Shown here: one piece after another, positions 40,741-50,339 of the stretch
How positions within the stretch are numbered: position 1 is the first letter of the stretch
Layout: each line of letters begins with the position of its first letter
Source: Henricia sp. BOLD:AAB3569
Taxonomy: Eukaryota; Echinodermata; Asteroidea; Spinulosida; Echinasteridae
Direction of reading: 5' to 3'
Assembly: GCA_037783545.1 (NCBI GenBank)
Contig: JBBELK010000507.1
Coordinates: forward strand, 1-64,000
DNA: 64,000 nt
The notes under the pieces: generated by a model
Seen by the model: the letters and a program-made list of their open reading frames with translations, nothing else
The model's database searches: none
Told to the model about the DNA's origin: nothing
Translations under genes and position numbers: made by a program

Positions 40741-43233
40741 GTGTGTCCCAAATGCCGGCAAATTTGGAAATCAAGGAATTTTCCAACCAACTTCAAATTT
40801 TGCATGCTCCAAACTGTATATATTCCGCACTTGTCATGCAAAATTGACAGATTTTCGCTGGGAAATGACGGAGAAATTTCAGAGTTTAGGGAAAACGGAG
40901 CTCGGCTGCGTGGTTATTCCCCTAACCGTGGCTGTTGGGACACCCTGCGCATGCGCCGCGCTGGTGTACATTTGTACGGCCGTTGACTCACCCCAGATTG
41001 TGACGGGAATTAGGTCAAAGTGTGTCCCAAATGCCGGCAAATTTGGAAATCAAGGAATTTTCCAACCAACTTCAAATTTTGCATGCTCCAAACTGTATAT
41101 ATTCCGCACTTGTCATGCAAAATTTACAGATTTTCGCTGGGAAATGACGGAGAAATGTCAGAGTTTAGGGAAAACGGAGCTCGGCTGCGTGGTTATTCCC
41201 CTAACCGTGGCTGTTGGGACACCCTGCGCCGCGCTGGTGTACATTTGTACGGCCGTTGACTCACCCCAGATTGTGACGGGAATTAGGTCAAAGTGTGTCC
41301 CAAATGCCGGCAAATTTGGAAATCAAGGAATTTTCCAACCAACTTCAAATTTTGCATGCTCCAAACTGTATATATTCCGCACTTGTCATGCAAAATTTAC
41401 AGATTTTCGCTGGGAAATGACGGAGAAATTTCAGAGTTTAGGGAAAACGGAGCTCGGCTGCGTGGTTATTCCCCTAACCGTGGCTGTTGGGACACCCTGC
41501 GCATGCGCCGCGCTGGTGTACATTTGTACGGCCGTTGACTCACCCCAGATTGTGACGGGAATTAGGTCAAAGTGTGTCCTAAATGCCGGCAAATTTGGAA
41601 ATCAAGGAATTTTCCAACCAACTTCAAATTTTGCATGCTCCAAACTGTATATATTCCGCACTTGTCATGCAAAATTGACAGATTTTCGCTGGGAAATGAC
41701 GGAGAAATTTCAGAGTTTAGGGAAAACGGAGCTCGGCTGCGTGGTTATTCCCCTAACCGTGGCTGTTGGGACACCCTGCGCATGCGCCGCGCTGGTGTAC
41801 ATTTGTACGGCCGTTGACTCACCCCAGATTGTGACGGGAATTAGGTCAAAGTGTGTCCCAAATGCCGGCAAATTTGGAAATCAAGGAATTTTTCAACCAA
41901 CTTCAAATTTTGCATGCTCCAAACTGTATATATTCCGCACTTGTCATGCAAAATTGACAGATTTTCGCTGGGAAATGACGGAGAAATTTCAGAGTTTAGG
42001 GAAAACGGAGCTCGGCTGCGTGGTTATTCCCCTAACCGTGGCTGATGGGACACCCTGCGCATGCGCCGCGCTGGTGTACATTTGTACGGCCGTTGACTCA
42101 CCCCAGATTGTGACGGGAATTAGGTCAAAGTGTGTCCCAAATGCCGGCAAATTTGGAAATCAAGGAATTTTTCAACCAACTTCAAATTTTGCATGCTCCA
42201 AACTGTATATATTCCGCACTTGTCATGCAAAATTGACAGATTTTCGCTGGGAAATGACGGAGAAATTTCAGAGTTTAGGGAAAACGGAGCTCGGCTGCGT
42301 GGTTATTCCCCTAACCGTGGCTGATGGGACACCCTGCGCATGCGCCGCGCTGGTGTACATTTGTACGGCCGTTGACTCACCCCAGATTGTGACGGGAATT
42401 AGGTCAAAGTGTGTCCCAAATGCCGGCAAATTTGGAAATCAAGGAATTTTCCAACCAACTTCAAATTTTGCATGCTCCAAACTGTATATATTCCGCACTT
42501 GTCATGCAAAATTGACAGATTTTCGCTGGGAAATGACGGAGAAATTTCAGAGTTTAGGGAAAACGGAGCTCGGCTGCGTGGTTATTCCCCTAACCGTGGC
42601 TGTTGGGACACCCTGCGCATGCGCCGCGCTGGTGTACATTTGTACGGCCGTTGACTCACCCCAGATTGTGACGGGAATTAGGTCAAAGTGTGTCCCAAAT
42701 GCCGGCAAATTTGGATATCAAGGAATTTTCCAACCAACTTCAAATTTTGCATGCTCCAAACTGTATATATTCCGCACTTGTCATGCAAAATTGACAGATT
42801 TTCGCTGGGAAATGACGGAGAAATTTCAGAGTTTAGGGAAAACGGAGCTCGTCTGCGTGGTTATTCCCCTAACCGTGGCTGTTGGGACACCCTGCGCCGC
42901 GCTGGTGTACATTTGTACGGCCGTTGACTCACCCCAGATTGTGACGGGAATTAGGTCAAAGTGTGTCCCAAATGCCGGCAAATTTGGAAATCAAGGAATT
43001 TTCCAACCAACTTCAAATTTTGCATGCTCCAAATTGTATATATTCCGCACTTGTCATGCAAAATTGACAGATTTTCGCTGGGAAATGACGGAGAAATGTC
43101 AGAGTTTAGGGAAAACGGAGCTCGGCTGCGTGGTTATTCCCCTAACCGTGGCTGTTGGGACACCCTGCGCCGCGCTGGTGTACATTTGTACGGCCGTTGA
43201 CTCACCCCAGATTGTGACGGGAATTAGGTCAAA

Positions 43234-44610
43234 GTGTGTCCCAAATGCCGGCAAATTTGGAAATCAAGGAATTTTCCAACCAACTTCAAATTTTGCATGC
43301 TCCAAACTGTATATATTCCGCACTTGTCATGCAAAATTTACAGATTTTCGCTGGGAAATGACGGAGAAATTTCAGAGTTTAGGGAAAACGGAGCTCGGCT
43401 GCGTGGTTATTCCCCTAACCGTGGCTGTTGGGACACCCTGCGCATGCGCCGCGCTGGTGTACATTTGTACGGCCGTTGACTCACCCCAGATTGTGACGGG
43501 AATTAGGTCAAAGTGTGTCCTAAATGCCGGCAAATTTGGAAATCAAGGAATTTTCCAACCAACTTCAAATTTTGCGTGCTCCAAACTGTATATATTCCGC
43601 ACTTGTCATGCAAAATTTACAGATTTTCGCTGGGAAATGACGGAGAAATGTCAGAGTTTAGGGAAAACGGAGCTCGGCTGCGTGGTTATTCCCCTAACCG
43701 TGGCTGTTGGGACACCCTGCGCCGCGCTGGTGTACATTTGTACGGCCGTTGACTCACCCCAGATTGTGACGGGAATTAGGTCAAAGTGTGTCCCAAATGC
43801 CGGCAAATTTGGAAATCAAGGAATTTTCCAACCAACTTCAAATTTTGCGTGCTCCAAACTGTATATATTCCGCACTTGTCATGCAAAATTTACAGATTTT
43901 CGCTGGGAAATGACGGAGAAATGTCAGAGTTTAGGGAAAATGAAGCTCGGCTGCGTGGTTATTCCCCTAACCGTGGCTGTTGGGACACCCTGCGCCGCGC
44001 TGGTGTACATTTGTACGGCCGTTGACTCACCCCAGATTGTGACGGGAATTAGGTCAAAGTGTGTCCCAAATGCCGGCAAATTTGGAAATCAAGGAATTTT
44101 CCAACCAACTTCAAATTTTGCATGCTCCAAACTGTATATATTCCGCACTTGTCATGCAAAATTTACAGATTTTCGCTGGGAAATGACGGAGAAATTTCAG
44201 AGTTTAGGGAAAACGGAGCTCGGCTGCGTGGTTATTCCCCTAACCGTGGCTGTTGGGACACCCTGCGCATGCGCTGCGCTGGTGTACATTTGTACGGCCG
44301 TTGACTCACCCCAGATTGTGACGGGAATTAGGTCAAAGTGTGTCCTAAATGCCGGCAAATTTGGAAATCAAGGAATTTTCCAACCAACTTCAAATTTTGC
44401 GTGCTCCAAACTGTATATATTCCGCACTTGTCATGCAAAATTTACAGATTTTCGCTGGGAAATGACGGAGAAATGTCAGAGTTTAGGGAAAACGGAGCTC
44501 GGCTGCGTGGTTATTCCCCTAACCGTGGCTGTTGGGACACCCTGCGCCGCGCTGGTGTACATTTGTACGGCCGTTGACTCACCCCAGATTGTGACGGCAA
44601 TTAGGTCAAA
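43234..44610 (+). repeat. Small higher-order duplication with offset 825 bp
   Basis: The pair of a long monomer followed by a GTCCTAAAT/TTTGCGTGC/GAGAAATGTC monomer at 43,234-43,785 recurs at 44,059-44,610. The intervening monomer at 43,786 is a near copy of the second and carries a private AAAATGAAGC. Confidence 0.78.
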
Positions 44611-47600
44611 GTGTGTCCCAAATGCCGGCAAATTTGGAAATCAAGGAATTTTCCAACCAACTTCAAATTTTGCATGCTCCAAACTGTATATATTCCGCAC
44701 TTGTCATGCAAAATTTACAGATTTTCGCTGGGAAATGACGGAGAAATTTCAGAGTTTAGGGAAAACGGAGCTCGGCTGCGTGGTTATTCCCCTAACCGTG
44801 GCTGTTGGGACACCCTGCGCATGCGCCGCGCTGGTGTACATTTGTACGGCCGTTGACTTACCCCAGATTGTGACGGGAATTAGGTCAAAGTGTGTCCCAA
44901 ATGCCGGCAAATTTGGAAATCAAGGAATTTTCCAACCAACTTCAAATTTTGCATGCTCCAAACTGTATATATTCCGCACTTGTCATGCAAAATTGACAGA
45001 TTTTCGCTGGGAAATGACGGAGAAATTTCAGAGTTTAGGGAAAACGGAGCTCGGCTGCGTGGTTATTCCCCTAACCGTGGCTGTTGGGACACCCTGCGCC
45101 GCGCTGGTGTACATTTGTACGGCCGTTGACTCACCCCAGATTGTGACGGGAATTAGGTCAAAGTGTGTCCCAAATGCCGGCAAATTTGGAAATCAAGGAA
45201 TTTTCCAACCAACTTCAAATTTTGCATGCTCCAAACTGTATATATTCCGCACTTGTCATGCAAAATTTACAGATTTTCGCTGGGAAATGACGGAGAAATT
45301 TCAGAGTTTAGGGAAAACGGAGCTCGGCTGCGTGGTTATTCCCCTAACCGTGGCTGTTGGGACACCCTGCGCCGCGCTGGTGTACATTTATACGGCCGTT
45401 GACTCACCCCAGATTGTGACGGGAATTAGGTCAAAGTGTGTACCAAATGCCGGCAAATTTGGAAATCAAGGAATTTTCCAACCAACTTCAAATTTGGCAT
45501 GCTCGAAACTGTATATATTCCGCACTTGTCTTGCAAAATTGACAGATTTTCGCTGGGAAATGACGGAGAAATTTCAGAGTTTAGGGAAAACGGAGCTCGG
45601 CTGCGTGGTTATTCCCCTAACCGTGGCTGTTGGGACACCCTGCGCATGCGCCGCGCTGGTGTACATTTGTACGGCCGTTGACTCACCCCAGATTGTGACG
45701 GGAATTAGGTCAAAGTGTGTCCCAAATGCCGGCAAATTTGGAAATCAAGGAATTTTCCAACCAACTTCAAATTTTGTATGCTCCAAACTGTATATATTCC
45801 GCACTTGTCATGCAAAATTGACAGATTTTCGCTGGGAAATGACGGAGAAATTTTAGAGTTTAGGGAAAACGGAGCTCGGCTGCGTGGTTATTCCCCTAAC
45901 CGTAGCTGTTGGGACACCCTGCGCATGCGCCGCGCTGGTGTACATTTGTACGGCCGTTGACTCACCCCAGATTGTGACGGGAATTAGGTCAAAGTGTGTC
46001 CCAAATGCCGGCAAATTTGGAAATCAAGGAATTTTCCAACCAACTTCAAATTTTGCATGCTCCAAACTGTATATATTCCGCACTTGTCATGCAAAATTGA
46101 CAGATTTTCGCTGGGAAATGACGGAGAAATTTCAGAGTTTAGGGAAAACGGAGCTCGGCTGCGTGGTTATTCCCCTAACCGTGGCTGTTGGGACACCCTG
46201 CGCCGCGCTGGTGTACATTTGTACGGCCGTTGACTCACCCCAGATTGTGACGGGAATTAGGTCAAAGTGTGTCCCAAATGCCGGCAAATTTGGAAATCAA
46301 GGAATTTTCCAACCAACTTCAAATTTTGCATGCTCCAAACTGTATATATTCCGCACTTGTCATGCAAAATTTACAGATTTTCGCTGGGAAATGACGGAGA
46401 AATTTCAGAGTTTAGGGAAAACGGAGCTCGGCTGCGTGGTTATTCCCCTAACCGTGGCTGTTGGGACACCCTGCGCCGCGCTGGTGTACATTTGTACGGC
46501 CGTTGACTCACCCCAGATTGTGACGGAATTAGGTCAAAGTGTGTCCCAAATGCCGGCAAATTTGGAAATCAAGGAATTTTCCAACCAACTTCAAATTTTG
46601 CATGCTCCAAACTGTATATATTCCGCACTTGTCATGCAAAATTGACAGATTTTCGCTGGGAAATGACGGAGAAATTTCAGAGTTTAGGGAAAACGGAGCT
46701 CGGCTGCGTGGTTATTCCCCTAACCGTGGCTGTTGGGACACCCTGCGCATGCGCCGCGCTGGTGTACATTTGTACGGCCGTTGACCCACCCCAGATTGTG
46801 ACGGGAATTAGGTCAAAGTGTGTCCCAAATGCCGGCAAATTTGGAAATCAAGGAATTTTCCAACCAACTTCAAATTTTGCATGCTCCAAACTGTATATAT
46901 TCCGCACTTGTCATGCAAAATTGACAGATTTTCGCTGGGAAATGACGGAGAAATTTCAGAGTTTAGGGAAAACGGAGCTCGGCTGCGTGGTTATTCCCCT
47001 AACCGTGGCTGTTGGGACACCCTGCGCATGCGCCGCGCTGGTGTACATTTGTACGGCCGTTGACTCACTCCAGATTGTGACGGGAATTAGGTCAAAGTGT
47101 GTCCCAAATGCCGGCAAATTTGGAAATCAAGGAATTTTCTAACCAACTTCAAATTTTGTATGCTCCAAACTGTATATATTCCGCACTTGTCATGCAAAAT
47201 TTACAGATTTTCGCTGGGAAAGGACGGAGAAATTTCAGAGTTTAGGGAAAACGGAGCTCGGCTGCGTGGTTATTCCCCTAACCGTGGCTGTTGGGACACC
47301 CTGCGCCGCGCTGGTGTACATTTGTACGGCCGTTGACTCACCCCAGATTGTGACGGAATTAGGTCAAAGTGTGTCCCAAATGCCGGCAAATTTGGAAATC
47401 AAGGAATTTTCCAACCAACTTCAAATTTTGCATGCTCCAAACTGTATATATTCCGCACTTGTCTTGCAAAATTGACAGATTTTCGCTGGGAAATGACGGA
47501 GAAATTTCAGAGTTTAGGGAAAACGGAGCTCGGCTGCGTGGTTATTCCCCTAACCGTGGCTGTTGGGACACCCTGCGCCGCGCTGGTGTACATGTACATT

Positions 47601-49403
47601 TGTACGGCCGTTGACTTACCCCAGATTGTGACGGGAATTAGGTCAAAGTGTGTCCCAAATGCCGGCAAATTTGGAAATCAAGGAATTTTCCAACCAACTT
47701 CAAATTTTGCATGCTCCAAACTGTATATATTCCGCACTTGTCATGCAAAATTGACAGATTCTCGCTGGGAAATGACGGAGAAATTTCAGAGTTTAGGGAA
47801 AACGGAGCTCGGCTGCGTGGTTATTCCCCTAACCGTGGCTGTTGGGACACCCTGCGCCGCGCTGGTGTACATTTGTACGGCCGTTGACTCACCCCAGATT
47901 GTGACGGGAATTAGGTCAAAGTGTGTCCCAAATGCCGGCAAATTTGGAAATCAAGGAATTTACAACCAACTTCAAATTTTGCATGCTCCAAACTGTATAT
48001 ATTCCGCACTTGTCATGCAAAATTGACAGAATTTCGCTGGGAAATGACGGAAAAATTTCAGAGTTTAGGGAAAACGGAGCTCGGCTGCGTGGTTATTCCC
48101 CTAACCGTGGCTGTTGGGACACCCTGCGCATGCGCCGCGCTGGTGTACATTTGTACGGTCGTTGACTCACCACAGATTGTGACGGGAATTAGGTCAAAGT
48201 GTGTCCCAAATGCCGGCAAATTTGGAAATCAAGGAATTTTCCAACCAACTTCAAATTTTGCATGCTCCAAACTGTATATATTCCGCACTTGTCATGCAAA
48301 ATTGACAGATTTTCGCTGGGAAATGACGGAGAAATTGCAGAGTTTAGGGAAAACGGAGCTCGGCTGCGTGGTTATTCCCCTAACCGTGGCTGTTGGGACA
48401 CCCTGCGCATGCGCCGCGCTGGTGTACATTTGTACGGCCGTTGACTCACCCCAGATTGTGACGGGAATTAGGTCAAAGTGTGTCCCAAATGCCGGCAAAT
48501 TTGGAAATCAAGGAATTTTCCAACCAACTTCAAATTTTGCATGCTCCAAACTGTATATATTCCGCACTTGTCATGCAAAATTGACAGATTTTCGCTGGGA
48601 AATGACGGAGAAATTTCAGAGTTTAGGGAAAACGGAGCTCGGCTGCGTGGTTATTCCCCTAACCGTGGCTGTTGGGACACCCTGCGCATGCGCCGCGCTG
48701 GTGTACATTTGTACGGCCGTTGACTCACCCCAGATTGTGACGGGAATTAAGTCAAAGTGTGTCCCAAATGCCGGCAAATTTGGAAATCAAGGAATTTTCC
48801 AACCAACTTCAAATTTTGCATGCTCCAAACTGTATATATTCCGCACTTGTCATGCAAAATTGACAGATTTTCGCTGGGAAATGACGGAGAAATTTCAGAG
48901 TTTAGGGAAAACGGAGCTCGGCTGCGTGGTTATTCCCCTAACCGTGGCTGTTGGGACACCCTGCGCATGCGCCGCGCTGATGTACATTTGTACGGCCGTT
49001 GACTCACCCCAGATTGTGACGGGAATTAGGTCAAAGTGTGTCCCAAATGCCGGCAAATTTGGAAATCAAGGAATTTTCCAACCAACTTCAAATTTTGCAT
49101 GCTCCAAACTGTATATATTCCGCACTTGTCATGCAAAATTGACAGATTTTCGCTGGGAAATGACGGAGACATTTCAGAGTTTAGGGAAAACGGAGCTCGG
49201 CTGCGTGGTTATTCCCCTAACCGTGGCTGTTGGGACACCCTGCGCATGCGCCGCGCAGGTGTACATTTGTACGGCCGTTGACTCACCCCAGATTGTGACG
49301 GGAATTAGGTCAAAGTGTGTCCCAAATGCCGGCAAATTTGGAAATCAAGGAATTTTCAAACCAACTTCAAATTTTGCATGCTCCAAACTGTATATATTCC
49401 GCA

Positions 49404-49517
49404 GCTGTCAATCGTGTCACCCGAACCCTTGCAAATAATCTTCATAAAATGCAAACCACCGACCAAGGCACTAGACAACTGTATACCCCAGGTCTCGCTT
49501 TTGCAACGAGACCCTGA
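49404..49517 (+). pseudogene. Coding-like scrap, 5' end cut by the satellite junction
   Basis: From the junction a plus-strand frame reads about 37 codons to a TGA at 49,515-49,517. It includes the stretches NRVTRTLANNLHKMQ and DQGTRQLYTPGLAFATRP, which have the composition of a real protein segment and not of satellite. It would be the tail of, or an internal piece of, a gene convergent with the ATPase. I do not recognise the family. It could be a piece of a viral structural gene, but that is a guess. The start is unavailable because satellite replaces it, and the stop may itself be a mutation. Confidence 0.3.
49491..49513. other. Short perfect hairpin (7-bp stem, 9-nt loop)
   Basis: GGTCTCG at 49,491-49,497 is followed after nine bases by its complement CGAGACC at 49,507-49,513. 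It lies between the plus-strand scrap and the ATPase remnant. With no following T run on either strand, I do not call it a terminator. It may be chance. Confidence 0.4.
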
Positions 49518-49525
49518 ATGCACAA

Positions 49526-49999
49526 TTAGCCTGTTAACCGATCGGCGGTCTGCACCTCACAGATTGAGATCTGAATTGAGATGTAATGGCAATTGAGGCT
49601 AATTGTTCTACTCTCTTTAGACTGGTGAAACAAGTTTTGCACAATGTAAATTACCGATAAGTTACGATGGTGTGACCCCTGTGTAAAAAGTTTAGTGATT
49701 TGGGGGTCACTACCGCATTCTTGCATTAAATCGTCTAGAATGATCAAGTTCCGCTGCTGCGGACTGATAGTTTCTGACCAATCTTCCGGTAACCCCTCCA
49801 TAAACTGCACAGCGGGGAGATCGCGAGATAGTTCCACGTAAGCCGACTGATGTTGACCATAACACCACAGAATTCTCTCCGGCGGGTCCACAAATACATC
49901 TTGACAGTGTCTTATTAACTTGGTAACCCAGTTAGTCTTTCCCGAGCCAGTGGGGCCGGCCACGCAGAACGTCGCAGGATGCTGTAGTTTCGTAGCCAT
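49526..49999 (-). pseudogene. A32/FtsK-like genome-packaging ATPase, C-terminus lost
   Basis: The start is the ATG at 49,997-49,999, with A at -3 and G at +4. The 157-residue frame has a Walker A motif GPTGSGKT at residues 15-22, a Walker B IILDDL at 86-91 with acidic D89-D90, a conserved LFTQGSHHRN segment at 104-113, a sensor-like SVIYIVQN at 115-122, and RTISLN at 131-136. These are the hallmarks of the packaging ATPases of Polinton/adintovirus-type viruses, which pump dsDNA into capsids. After about residue 140 the family continues for several tens of residues; here it turns into unrelated sequence and stops at 49,526. I infer a frameshift or small deletion near 49,580, or loss of the 3' end. 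The catalytic core up to the sensor region is intact. It lies downstream of the polymerase on the same strand, with its own possible promoter. Confidence 0.85.
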
Positions 50000-50037
50000 T
50001 ATACATGTAGTTTTTTAGACAACTTATGGTTCATTTA

Positions 50038-50076
50038 TGACGTCATAACTGGATCAGTAATATTATACTCTTTATA
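50038..50076 (-). promoter_or_regulatory. Possible promoter of the ATPase gene: TATA box and CRE palindrome
   Basis: On the minus strand TATAAA lies at 50,071-50,076, about 72 nt before the ATPase ATG. A perfect TGACGTCA (CREB/ATF-type site) lies at 50,038-50,045, between the TATA box and the ATG. The rest of the 340-bp spacer between the ATPase ATG and the polymerase stop holds no ORF; I saw only an AT-rich stretch and a 6-bp hairpin (ATCGTT/AACGAT near 50,143-50,158). No AATAAA for the polymerase transcript is present on the minus strand there. Confidence 0.45.
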
Positions 50077-50339
50077 CAAATAAGTAAAGTTTCCATTCCG
50101 TAAGAGCGAGGCAATCGAAGCAAATGTATTCAGATCACTAAAGATATCGTTGTAAAACGATTCTTTCCCAATTACAGAGGATAGTAATACTATATGGTGA
50201 TTAATACCGCGACAACCATTAAACGGAGTAGCGCTGATCTATTTATACGCGACGAACCGTTAAGGAGCGAAACAAAACGTGCGTCCCCCATGATGCCCAG
50301 TGAGAAAGTGAGAGCAGTACGACCCCCGACCACACTTTA

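Larger units (their letters stand above)
1..49403 (+). repeat. Main satellite array, about 180 tandem monomers of 273/279 bp
   Basis: One monomer repeats head to tail from the first base to the island junction. Measured on the anchor GTGTGTCCCAAA, there are 179 anchors between 179 and 49,315. Nearly all spacings are 273 or 279, about half each. The 6-bp difference is one insertion (CCTGCGCCGCGC versus CCTGCGCATGCGCCGCGC). Four spacings are 1 bp short (near 7,667, 46,526, 47,356 and 47,962), and one 6-bp duplication (GTACAT) lies near 47,591. Each monomer carries an AP-1-type TGACTCA, a TATATAT run, the inverted repeat GTACA-TT-TGTAC and a 7-bp stem TTGGAAA/TTTCCAA. One plus-strand frame is stop-free through the whole monomer, giving apparent ORFs of up to 9,858 codons, but variants are mostly non-synonymous, so no CDS is called. 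Identity to a named satellite family is unknown. Confidence 0.97.

Noticed and set aside
9-45856. Very long plus-strand ORFs through the satellite as genes for giant repeat proteins
   Set aside because: They follow automatically from a stop-free monomer whose length is a multiple of three. Variants are mostly radical amino-acid changes, stops and frameshifts are copied freely, and no domain or signal is recognisable.
14496-48498. Minus-strand ORFs inside the satellite (for example 14,496-14,750, 21,502-21,702 and 48,292-48,498)
   Set aside because: They appear only where a single variant removes a stop on the reverse strand. There is no conservation or context.
1-49403. CRISPR array
   Set aside because: The period is about 275 bp with no unique spacers, and the whole unit is repeated. 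The context is eukaryotic.
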